NCBI GenBank assembly: GCA_002573605.1
Contig: PDNA01000126.1
Coordinates: forward strand, 30,991 to 94,990
Direction of reading: 5' to 3'
From: Polytolypa hystricis UAMH7299
Taxonomy: Eukaryota > Ascomycota > Eurotiomycetes > Onygenales
DNA: 64,000 nucleotides
The notes under the pieces were generated by a model. The model was not told the origin of the DNA and did no database searches. It saw nothing but the letters and a program-made list of their open reading frames with translations. Position 1 is the stretch's first letter; every line of letters starts with the position of its first letter. Below, one piece after another: positions 55,023-64,000 of the stretch. Position numbers and translations under genes: made by a program.

Positions 55023-58000
55023 TTATGTTAGGTCAATGACTGCGACCTTCCCAGGTCTCTCATCGGGCTCTTCACTTTTTCGCTTCAGGCCAGCCACAAC
55101 GTTATTAGGAGTCTCTAATAGGCCCTGTGGTCGGTAAGCAAGTTCCAATTCTCCCCGGGGCTTTACCAGGCCGCCTGGCATTAAAGCCATTTGGTAAAAC
55201 CCTGCACTCAGGGTCGCCTCCATGGAGACTTTTGAGCCCAAGCCCCTGATACTCTGGGCCGACTTAACTACCCTACTTTTCCAGGCCTGATGGTCCCTTT
55301 CGAATGCCTTCTCGGTTTTCGTCAATCGTAACGTGTGAGGAGACCCAGCTCGAATAGTTTCTCTCTTAACGGTGCTACTAAGAACCTGTTCAAGGTGATC
55401 CCGTCGATGCTGGGCCATACGAAAGTCATAGACCTGGACAACCGGATCGCTTAAGAACGAATTTAGAGTTTTGCAATCACCGCAAGGACAACCTGAGGTA
55501 GTTGGTCGTATCATGTTCGTAGGCCTGCGCGGCTCTCCTTGCACGTACAGAGATTTGTAAAGCACGATTATATCTTTAACAAATACGCTGTAAAAGATAT
55601 CTGAAAGTTTTGTCGCTTCGTCCTTAGAGTTCATCAGCGTAACTATCTCGCGGACTAATGGAAGGAGAGTATTGTGAAAGGTGATATCGGGATTCGATAT
55701 GGTAAGTGTGCAAGCTTTCAGCTTGGTCAGGATTGGACTGGAGGGAATTTCCAACGCCTCGCACTGCTTGATCAGTGTGAGGATATCTGCTCCGCTCAGC
55801 TCTTTGGGTTGTCCTGGTCCAAAACCATAGTAGTCTCCGCTATAGGGCGCATAGCTGCCAACATTGGGACGTCGGTTCAAAAGAGCTTTATCAAAACTAA
55901 ACTCGGCCACTATCTTGTGGAAGATGGTTCGGTACAAGTCTTGCGCCTTAGCGGTATCAATATTGCCAGCTTGGGCCCTTTCAGATAGAGACGTAGTGAA
56001 TGAAACCACAAAGGGGCCATTTTCTAGATTCTTATTAACGAATGATTCGGCCCTTTAGACAGGTTAGCCGAAGGTACGATGTAGAGATTGATTAGCGGAG
56101 TATACTTTTCAAATATGGCTTCCTCGGGATAGAGTTCTATTATCTGCGCGACGCAGGATCCGTCCTCTTTAGAAGCTTTGGAGCCGGACGAAAGCAAAGA
56201 GATATGCTGCTCATCACGCCATCTTTCAAGCTTATCGGCATCATCGACTTGAAGCGTCGGCAAGGAGGTATCAACAAGGTCTTCCACCGCATCAAACTTT
56301 GCTTGGATATTTCCCCTTTCTTTGAGCACGGCTTTGTCCAGTCTGTAACAAGCATCAGAAATGCACGTCTATCCATATGTTCAGCTTTCTCTAAGGTGCA
56401 CAAATAAACTCACAAAGAACGACTATCGAGAGGGCGCTTCAAAACGTATTCTGCGATGTCGACGAACAAGCTCGGTGAGATGCTATCCACATGCATCCAA
56501 ATAGCTGTCTCGAAGTGACCAAACTCGGCGATATGAATACAGCCTTTGGCAATGCGCTCCAAGATAGCATTCAGGGAAACCTTCGGACCGTTATACTCCT
56601 TTCTTTGTCGTCTCATGTTGCCTAACCACTCTGCATCCTCAAGAATAAGACTAGAAAGTACTTTGAATTCGTCTCTATTTTCGGGCTCCAATATCCCCGT
56701 CACCAGGCGGTCCAGCCACGAATATAATTCACCAGCATCACTCTTCACATTGAGGTAGCGAAAGGTAAGCTTGTAACGTTTCGGGAAAATAATGGCAACC
56801 TAATCAGTCAAGTTTTGATCAGCTCCAAGTCTTCGCATCTAATAGTCGCCACGTAGTAGAGCAATGCTTAGCATCAACGAGTGACGCATTCAAGAATCTC
56901 ACGCTCGATTAGGTAGTTTAAGAAGATATAAGGATAGGTTTCACTCACTGTCTTTCGGTAGAAGTGGGTCGCTGATACTCCTTCATTGCCAGTAAAACCC
57001 GAGTAATCTTCGCTATCTGGATCACCTTTGAAGGGGTCAGACTGTACAAAGTCTCCTAGGCCAAGCTTCAAGTCTTTTGCTGCTACTAAGCCATCCTGGT
57101 CTATCGCCGTCTTGATGGTAATTTCGTCGTCGAAAACCTCGGTTAGATCATGAAAGTCTTCGGTGTTGTGAAAACCATAGCGAGAGTTGTAACCACCATA
57201 CCCATCGTCATCGCAACCTCCATAAACCGTTCGCTCGACATTGGCAAGTAAGGTAGAAAAGCCCAGCTTCTCGCCCACTGTTTGAAGCCGCAGAATTCTT
57301 TGTTGATCTCTCCCCTTCAAACAGCCGAAACCAAGGCCTGAACTCGGATATTTATGGGATAGTTTGTACGCTAGGAATTTGGGGAGGTCGACTTCGGGGC
57401 TAATGTCACACATCGAGTTCCAATACTTGAGCGAAGATTCCAGTTCCGTGGTGGAAGTTTCAGGAGCGGAAGGAATTTTCCCTACGCCATCTTGAATTAG
57501 GTTGTATGTGATCACGAGTCTGTAGCCAGAGGTCACGGGTTTGATTTCGTGCGTCACATCGGAATACCATGCCGAATATGATGCTCCAAATTCGGAATTC
57601 TCGGATGACTGGAAGGTATGACTTTTACCATCGTGGGTGAGAACGACATCTCCCCCTTCATGTAGCGAAGGTAGGCAGACGACAAGGGTCCCGAACATGC
57701 GATCTGCTTTTGGGGAGTCTTCGTGGGGAAGGAAAAATGCACCTTCTTCGTAGATCAAGAGTTTGTATCGTTCCGCACGAATATTCTCGGCGGGTGAAAG
57801 CACGCCCAACTTATCTGCAACATCTGCAGTAATCTTCCACAACTCATCCTCCCAGCCTGGGTGTTTCAAGTCAAATTGCTTCGCATCCAGCTCCCAGCAC
57901 TTCCGTACCGAGGTATCGACTAAGGTTTCTGATCCTTTTCCAAACGGGCTCCGGTGACAAATATCAATAAGCGCTTTAGCTTCTCGGGAAGAAAGTGGCA

Positions 58001-58187
58001 GCCCTATTGGGCCAAGACCACTGACGTGCAGGCCAGGGTTAAGGGCACCATCGACCTCCCGGAAACACGCAAAGTCTCCATCTGCTTCAATCCCATCCAA
58101 GGCCTGCTGAATGGTCTTTTTTACTCGAACAGTTTGTAACGATTCCTTAGCTTTTGGGGTGCCGGGTTGTCCCCACGATGACTTCAT
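55023..58187 (-). CDS. large 2OG-Fe(II) dioxygenase-domain protein
   Basis: The N-terminal part is a prolyl-4-hydroxylase-type Fe(II)/2-oxoglutarate oxygenase of unknown substrate. Exons are 58187-56949, 56799-56414, 56342-56078 and 56030-55023, in phase, giving about 965 aa. The iron ligands are in FLPHEDSPKADRMFGTLVVC (HxD near residue 150) and DVTHEIKPV (His near 212). GYRLVITYNL supplies the 2OG-binding Arg near 221. The remaining 700 residues form a helical C-terminal region with no catalytic motif that I recognise. It ends in a CxCxxC-like patch (SGCPCGDCKTL) and a basic tail (AGLKRKSEEPDERPGKVAVI) that may be a nuclear signal. The third intron is only 48 nt, and its junction (NLYI/NLENGPFVVSF) is my least certain splice. 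Similar proteins are common in filamentous fungi. Confidence 0.83.
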
Positions 58188-58980
58188 CTCGCGAACACGG
58201 CTTCTAGTTTCTGATGCTAAATGCACGTCGCGAAAGACATATGCTGTTGAAGAGAAGGTATTTCTAGATTTCCAAATAACAAGAAGTAAGCTAACTTTCT
58301 GTTGGGCAGAAGATGCAAGTTCAGCAGGAGGTCAGTGGAGGTCATCGGGTTTGAAAAGAGGTTGCAGGGGAGAGGATGATGGGATGTCCATGGAGCCTAC
58401 AAACACGCTAAAACGCGTCCATGGTCCAAGCTCCTCGAATTGAGTTAAGCTCACCCCCTGAGCAGCGCACCCATGTGGGAGCTAGGAACCCGCTGACCCC
58501 CTGGATAATGACATCATCTTACTCTATAACTCTCGTCGTGGATGGCAGTATTTGTCTACATAGTACTCAGTACTATCAGGATAGATTTTAAGAGTTCTAT
58601 CTGCTTTCTGAGTATGCTAGATCAAAATTAATATTGTCTATACTATTCTTCAGCTAACTTTTTGATTAGTTGAATATCTACTCCGTACTTCTACTAGACA
58701 TGAAAATATATACAAATCATAATACATGAGTTTAAACCGCTTGAGTGTGTGAGCTTTTTTTTGCGGGAAGGAAGCAAAATAGAAGCCGTAGTTATTGTTT
58801 CTAAGCCTAGACTCTGATAAATATTCCAGCACATAGTAAATCAGTTGCATTTAATTGATACTTCAATGCTGATGCGCTGGGGGCTGGGGGCTGGTGACCA
58901 TGACGTAGGTATAATTATTTATCGATCGATCGGTTAGGCTTATCAAACTTTCCGCACGCGAGAAAAATACCAAGTAACAA
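58188..58980. other. promoter region of the 2OG-oxygenase gene
   Basis: No gene is supported. The downstream half (58560-58960) is AT-rich and runs up to the tRNA gene. Confidence 0.4.
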
Positions 58981-59061
58981 GGCGCGATGGCGGAGTGGTT
59001 AACGCGAGAGATTAGAAATCTCTTCCCTTCGGGGGCGCAGGTTCGAATCCTGCTCGCGTCG
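58981..59061 (+). tRNA. tRNA-Ser (anticodon AGA)
   Basis: A complete class II tRNA folds without an intron. The acceptor stem is GGCGCGA with TCGCGTC plus discriminator G. The D-arm is TGGCGGAGTGGTTAACGC. The anticodon stem AGAGA/TCTCT encloses loop TTAGAAA (anticodon AGA, read as IGA). A long variable arm (TCCCTTCGGGGGC) marks it as serine type, and the T-arm is GCAGG-TTCGAAT-CCTGC. A pol III terminator (TTTTCTTTTTTT) follows at once. The 3' CCA is not encoded, as is normal. Confidence 0.97.
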
Positions 59062-59079
59062 TCTTTTCTTTTTTTACCC

Positions 59080-59377
59080 TTCCCATTTCGCGCGACTCAA
59101 CACAACCACACGCTGCCACTTCTCCTGCAGCCCATACATAGCCTTGTGTAATAGCAAGGACCTTGTCTGCCAGTCCATATAGAATTCCAGGGCGTTCGCA
59201 TTAACCCTTCCAGAGCAGTCCTCGCCTCTTTTGAAGAACGGATACTTTTATTCGAGCTTCTTCATGTCCACAATCACAGAACTCTGGCTCAGTAGCAACA
59301 CAGGCGAGGTACTGCACAGCCAGATCGATGGCTCTACTCTTGTCAAAGCAGTAGTATATCTGGTCCCGCTCCGACAT
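59080..59377 (-). pseudogene. frameshifted small coding relic
   Basis: From the ATG at 59377 the minus strand reads MSERDQIYYCFDKSRAIDLA followed by VQYLACVATEPEFCDCGHEE, then stops at 59201. In another frame the same strand continues with protein-like text (VNANALEFYMDWQTRSLLLH, KAMYGLQEKWQRVVV) up to the tRNA. A one-base shift near 59235 would join the two. I do not recognise the family. It could also be a short gene with an unseen intron. Confidence 0.4.
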
Positions 59378-59762
59378 TTTATCGAGGCCTATCTCATCTC
59401 CTAGGATGAGATTTGCGATTGCGATTGCGATTGCCAGAAAGTCCTAGAGATGCTGTTGTCGCCTCTTATGCGCTGCTGAAGAGTAGAGTTCGATTTTCTG
59501 TGGAGCTTCATGAAGTCAATATCTTGCAAGAAAGATATGCCAGAACTAAATACCCTTTCTTGCTACATCTAATCTTGCAGGATCATTCCGGATACTCTGC
59601 AGTGCAGCAGCAAGTTGCTTGGCTGATCTGGACATGGCAAGAAGAAGAAGAGATGCTTCAACCAGGTTGTAATAATAAACTCAATACACAATCAAACATG
59701 ATAGACACTCCAGCAAATAATCAAGACATCAAAGCAAACAAATATAGTCACCTCGATGCAGG

Positions 59763-59790
59763 GAAGAAGAAGAAGAAGAAGAAGAAGAAG
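59763..59790. repeat. (AAG)n microsatellite
   Basis: This is an uninterrupted run of GAA/AAG units. It creates a spurious poly-Lys frame on the + strand. Confidence 0.85.
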
Positions 59791-59861
59791 CAGAGGCAAA
59801 AGAGGGGTAAAGAGGTAGAGGGAATTTACCATATAGAGAAAGAGTGCTAGTTGCCAAATGT

Positions 59862-60796
59862 AGAAACACCACCTGAATGCAAAGTAACTATAGAAGTACT
59901 ATAAGAATGATACTATTACTGATCTGTCTCCTCTATCTCATTGTCTGTCTTTTGCTTATTTCTCCCAGTCTTTTCCTTCTTTGCACCCAGTCTACCTTCA
60001 ACAGATTGTCCTGCATAATGAGCAATTCCCTTCTCATAGCAATGAATACATGCATTATAGACTACCACAGTCTCTTTGAGATTATCTAGACTACATTTAC
60101 ACGCAAAGACCATGAAATATGTACTTGTACGGCGATATAGAGTAGCAGGCTGTTTTCTTTGAATGTAATTTTATCACTGACTCAAGTATGCTGTACAGTT
60201 AGGGCTTCTCGAATGCGTTTGGTAGACACCTTCGAGTTGGCGTGTTGGTATCTGTGGATATAGATTCATTTGACCTGAATAGATCTAAAGTTGATGCTTC
60301 TCTCTAATCATGTTTATAAACACTGATCTATATACTCCCTCAAAAGTAAATATCATCTGCCCTTGATGACTGTGACAATGTTTGAAGTCTCTCCTCAACA
60401 TACCATATCAAACCTCGTATAATGCGGGTCCTCCTCCCAGCTCCCCTCTAGAATCTTATTTCCAATGCGGCCAATTGGGTTGATATTGAGATATGGTGGT
60501 CTTAGAAAATAAAAAGCTGAGGTTCTTATTATTGACTGCATCTTATTGGTTACAATTGTGACAGTCTGTGCTAAGTCCACTGCTGAGGAGACATCAAAGG
60601 GGGGGCGGATTGGAATGGATGATCGTGGAATTGGGGGCTTCAGGGATGACGGCTAACCCGATATAAAAGAATAGGTATCTACAAATTGTGTGAGGATATA
60701 CGCCCATGTCTCCCATACTCATCATACATATGCTCCCATCCGAATGGCAGTTTCAAAGCACTAAAAGAAACCGACGCAACCCGCGCAACCTCCGAG
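59862..60796. other. AT-rich intergenic region
   Basis: No gene is supported. Short frames such as 60395-60580 (-) lack a recognisable family, and the composition is AT-rich. Confidence 0.45.
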
Positions 60797-62266
60797 TTAA
60801 ATTGAACCCCAGTAACCGCCTCTGTTATCCAGCTGTGTCGCATTCAGGCAACGAGGATGTTCGTAATCCTCCGCAGTACCCATAGGCCACATGGGAGTGA
60901 GACAGACCTCATCGTCACCACATCCACGACACTCCTTCCATGTTGGCCAATCAAGGTATTCGATCAGATCTCTGATCATCTGAACAGCGGCAGCATGATC
61001 CCCGGCCTTTGCAGCGGACGTCAATGTCGAACAAATAGCTCGCGAAACCCGCTGGATCGCCCTCGAAGCCGTGCATTCGCTGTACTCTGCGGGAAAAGCG
61101 TACGTGGTACAACGATCAATCTCGCGCGCTGTATTGCGGTCATCGTAATCCATAAAAGGGAGTAAGATGCGTTCGATCTGCTCAGCCAGAAGCTCTAACG
61201 TCGTGAATCTTCCAGATACTAGAATCTTGAGATGCGTGGCATATCTGCTCACGATCATGTCGGCTACACACTGCCAGTTGTAAGTTTGCGCAGGTCGGTT
61301 TTCCGCCATGACCAAGTCGTAAACATCGCGTCTCATAGAAGAAAGGATGTCGGAGGAAGTGTTCTCCAACCGTGGGAAGCGACCTGCCTTGAATAAATCA
61401 AGTGAGTATGTGTATGCTGTGAAAAATGCTTCATAATCGAGGGTCACTCGATTTCCACCGATACCATTGTACCGCGATGTGGCGGCCTTCACAAGGTTGA
61501 AGAGGTCGCCAGCATCAGACCCAGGAATTGGGAACGATATATTAAACGAATCATTACGGCGCGCCACCTTCGTAGCATGGATGAGACCAAGCCCACTCTG
61601 GAAATCGCAAAAAAGCAATTCGAATCCCAGTTCCATCCGGACGAAGCCATCAATCCGACCGTGCCATTCCTTCTTCACAAGATTGCACAGGTCGAGTCCT
61701 CGCTTACCGTCGACAGTCTTGTCCGGATCGCTAAGGGTGCGATTTAAGATCAAATAATCCTGGGAGTCGAGGGTGCCTAGATCACATTTGCCAGCGGACA
61801 TCCCGTCGATATAAAGTAATCTCAAATCCCGGCGCGCCACGTACGTATGGAACCAACCAAACTTTGTGGTGCCGCCATCATCCCCAGTCCGCACCTCGCT
61901 ACCCAGAAATACCTGCTCTGGGGGTTGTTCGCGATACATAGAAGCGCCAGGAATGGGCATCCGAAACCCCATACGCGCAAATATCGCGGCATGCTCAGGT
62001 TCAAAGGCGAGCCAGTCCATGCCAACGACGGGGCCAGGGCTCACAGTGCCATGGAACAACTCAGTCCCTGCAGGAATCGTAGCGATGAAGAGTGACATGC
62101 CATTGTGGTTGATGGAGGATCCCCATTGTCGCATAGAACAATAGATGGCGTTGAAGATGTGGATGGCATTTCGGGACTCGGCAGCGTCAATCACTAGTGC
62201 CTGCAGGTCGCGAGCCGCGCTCAATGAAGTCAAGAATGTGATAATAAGAAGCCATCTGATGTCCAT
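60797..62266 (-). CDS. secreted fungal protein with an ART-like HGT motif
   Basis: The function is unknown. A single exon gives 489 aa. The signal peptide is MDIRWLLIITFLTSLSAA. Conserved-looking blocks are AIYCSMRQWGSSINHNGMSL, then ELFHGTVSP (residues 70-78), MDWLAFEPEHAAIFAR (83-98), FGWFHTYVARRDLRLLYIDG-MSAGKCDLGTLDSQDYL (about 135-170), and GRIDGFVRMELGFELLFCDF. The C-terminal half has Cys-rich ends (CTTYAFPAEYSEC, WKECRGCGDDEVCLT), which suggest disulfides in an extracellular protein. From memory the family is widespread and uncharacterised in Pezizomycotina. The HGT..WLAFEPEHAAIFA spacing recalls ADP-ribosyltransferase folds, but that is an inference. Confidence 0.78.
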   Translation of the reverse strand: MDIRWLLIITFLTSLSAARDLQALVIDAAESRNAIHIFNAIYCSMRQWGSSINHNGMSLFIATIPAGTELFHGTVSPGPVVGMDWLAFEPEHAAIFARMGFRMPIPGASMYREQPPEQVFLGSEVRTGDDGGTTKFGWFHTYVARRDLRLLYIDGMSAGKCDLGTLDSQDYLILNRTLSDPDKTVDGKRGLDLCNLVKKEWHGRIDGFVRMELGFELLFCDFQSGLGLIHATKVARRNDSFNISFPIPGSDAGDLFNLVKAATSRYNGIGGNRVTLDYEAFFTAYTYSLDLFKAGRFPRLENTSSDILSSMRRDVYDLVMAENRPAQTYNWQCVADMIVSRYATHLKILVSGRFTTLELLAEQIERILLPFMDYDDRNTAREIDRCTTYAFPAEYSECTASRAIQRVSRAICSTLTSAAKAGDHAAAVQMIRDLIEYLDWPTWKECRGCGDDEVCLTPMWPMGTAEDYEHPRCLNATQLDNRGGYWGSI

Positions 62267-63814
62267 TGCGTGGGCCTGGTGATCGTTTTTCTTGAACTTG
62301 AAGCAAAAAGTGAGGGGTTTAAACTATTTTAGATGGATTAGCAGCGGTCGTTCGAAAGGGACACGGTTATGAGCAATGGTGCCATCAAGTCTATATAGTA
62401 GTATAGTATTCTTTATTCGATAGCTGCACTGGCACATATAGGAGCGCCTGCACGACACTTTATTACTTTAAGCATTGGATCTTTGGAGGAATAACATTGG
62501 AAGGTGCGTGTCTTGTAGCTCAAGCGGTCCCTGCGTGTTGATGAGTTACTGGTTTTTACTGCGGTAGCAGTTGAACCAGGTAACTTAATTGGCGCGGAGT
62601 ATACGGACGTAACCGCCTACGCGCGTGTCTTTTCCTTCGTTCTTTTGTTCTAGGAGCATTCCAAATTATTGCGGGGACAAATTGAACTCAGTGATGGGTA
62701 GACAGTCGAGGGAGTCTCTTGACCCTCCTCGAGGTTTGTATGTGTGGTCACGTGACTCGCGACCTCTCCTTAACAGACAGATGTGCAGAGCTATGTAAAC
62801 TGTACATCTAGTTCTTTCAGATAGGAAACACATTGCAGTACAATCGCAAAAGGTGCTACAGAATATGACAATGAAGTGTGAACGTTAGGACTCAATCTGT
62901 CTGAACAATCCTAAGGTGATCTCTTCAAAAATCGGTGTAGAGTCTGATATTCCATTCCTCAAAGACCTTTATCCCGATCCCATGCTGCACTGTGAGCCAG
63001 GGTACCTTGTTGTTGATGCATAGGGCACTCTCCCCTTCCTGCGTTCGCGAGTCTACACGTCGTCCATGCGGCCGGCAAGACTGCAAGACTGCAGGGCGGC
63101 ATGCGTGGCGTCTTCTGGAAGATACTTGGAGCTATCGCGCAAAGAACATCGGCCTGCCACACCCCCCTTCGTTCGCTGCACCAGGTGAGAAAACTCTGTT
63201 GTTGAGAATTTTCTAGGGCAAGGGCCATTTTCGCTGTCGGATTTCTCTGCTGCAAGAAGATATGGGTTTCATGGACCAGATTTTTAGGACGTGAGAAGCT
63301 GCCATATAATCCAACTTCATTTTACGCTCTTTGTTTTAGGCGTACTCCGTCGACGGGTGCAACATCCTGATCCTCAAGGCGATCAGCATATAAATAAAAA
63401 AACAAGCATCCAAAGCTTCTGCTGCATACACAATAACCCCTCCGGCAGCTACAACTTACTATTGTAGCTATCGTACTGATCTGCGATAGAGAGCCGTGTA
63501 CACACTGACTACCTTACCTACGACCATTATCCGGCACCTTAAGATGGCCAGAATAAACATATAAAATCGCCCCCTTTCTCTGTTATCTACGAATCTTTTT
63601 CGCAGCACAGACAATTTCGCGACCATTGCATATTACTTCGGGTATTACTCCCTCTCTTCTTTCCCCACTGTTCCGCGAAAGCAAAAAGCGATGTTATGTA
63701 TATGGTGGAATCTATCATATATAACTAACTTCCCTTCCACTGTAGGAGAACCCAAAAAGACTAGACAACTCATCCGCACTCTCTCAACGAGAACGACTCC
63801 ACCAAGAAAAAAAA
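62267..63814. other. 1.5-kb intergenic region
   Basis: No gene is supported. Frames around 62960-63250 on both strands are shadows without motifs. The last 250 nt are pyrimidine-rich and resemble a promoter for the small secreted protein gene. Confidence 0.45.
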
Positions 63815-64000
63815 ATGAATATCAAATCCCTCTTCGCGACCGCGCTCCTCGCAGTCTCCGCCCTCGCTATTCCTACCGCGGATCCCGAGGCCTCACTCGA
63901 GAAGAGAGAGACTGCCCTCGAGTGTGTCCGAAAAGATAATTGTGGCTTCGGAGAAGTTAGTTGCAAGAGGATAATTTTCTCTTCCCCCCCCCCCCCCCCC
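63815..64000 (+). CDS. small secreted peptide precursor, truncated by window edge
   Basis: The ATG at 63815 follows an A-rich leader and starts MNIKSLFATALLAVSALA, a clear signal peptide. A short propeptide (IPTADPEASLEKR) ends in a Lys-Arg site for Kex2, then the mature start ETALECVRKDNCGFGEVSCK carries three cysteines. The frame then runs into a 14-base C run at the window edge. The true exon may end earlier, since a GTTAGT donor is present at about 63956. It looks like a small cysteine-rich secreted protein, but the family cannot be judged from the visible part. Confidence 0.6.
   Translation, partial: MNIKSLFATALLAVSALAIPTADPEASLEKRETALECVRKDNCGFGEVSCKRIIFSSPPPPP

Noticed and set aside
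59413..59850. 145-codon + frame ending in poly-Lys
   Set aside because: Starts in a GATTGC repeat and ends in an (AAG)n microsatellite, with no recognisable domain between.
60395..60580. 61-codon minus frame reading INPIGRIGNK
   Set aside because: Faintly recalls the INPxGR segment of glutathione transferases, but no other part of that fold is present.
62509..62585. tRNA-like text (TGTAGCTCAAGCGGT)
   Set aside because: Resembles a D-arm only. No anticodon stem, no GTTCRANTC T-arm and no matching acceptor stem.
1..64000. CRISPR arrays, bacterial operons, secondary-metabolite cluster
   Set aside because: The DNA is fungal nuclear with spliced genes. No PKS, NRPS, terpene cyclase or pathway-specific regulator was found.

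Overview
This is a stretch of nuclear DNA from a filamentous ascomycete (Pezizomycotina). The gene content and order (mip1, CorA-type Mg transporter, rad5, lsm3, gpi12, P450nor) look most like Eurotiales such as Aspergillus, but I infer that from memory of families and have run no alignment. Introns are short (about 48-216 nt) with GT..AG ends and CTAAC-like branch points. Intergenic DNA carries microsatellites and long pyrimidine tracts, and transposon relics lie in AT-rich blocks. I rebuilt multi-exon genes by hand, checking reading phase at every junction. Spans below run from start codon to stop codon, and the exon limits are in the evidence.

Layout. (1) 0-23.8 kb is a dense housekeeping block: mitochondrial DNA polymerase gamma (+), a CorA/GMN magnesium transporter (+), an NDUFAF6-like complex I assembly factor (-), Rad5 (+), a Q/A/G-rich conserved protein (-), a GTPBP1-like GTPase (-), LSM3 (-), a mitochondrial PPR-like protein (+) and the GPI12/PIG-L deacetylase (-). 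(2) 23.8-33.1 kb is an accessory region. It holds a two-module cysteine-rich, probably GPI-anchored secreted protein, surrounded by decayed material: an ankyrin/TPR relic, a relic of a large fungal family, and Tc1/mariner and pogo/Fot1-type transposon remains. (3) 33.1-37.3 kb has a ferric reductase and a conserved unknown protein. (4) 37.3-41.5 kb is gene-poor, with an AT-rich RIP-like block abutting a broken AIM9/APH-type kinase gene. (5) 41.5-58.2 kb has a secreted CE2-like GDSL esterase, an Ldb19-type arrestin, a membrane protein of unknown function, an MFS monocarboxylate-type transporter, a ten-exon cytochrome P450 of the nitric oxide reductase type (CYP55/P450nor), and a large 2OG-Fe(II) oxygenase. 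(6) 58.2-64 kb has a tRNA-Ser(AGA), a frameshifted coding relic, a secreted protein with a possible ADP-ribosyltransferase-like core, and the start of a small secreted peptide precursor cut by the window edge.

Functional themes: mitochondrial function recurs (polymerase, complex I assembly, PPR protein, broken AIM9-like kinase). Ferric reductase and P450nor are both redox/NO-linked. I see no classical secondary-metabolite cluster, since no PKS, NRPS or terpene cyclase is present.
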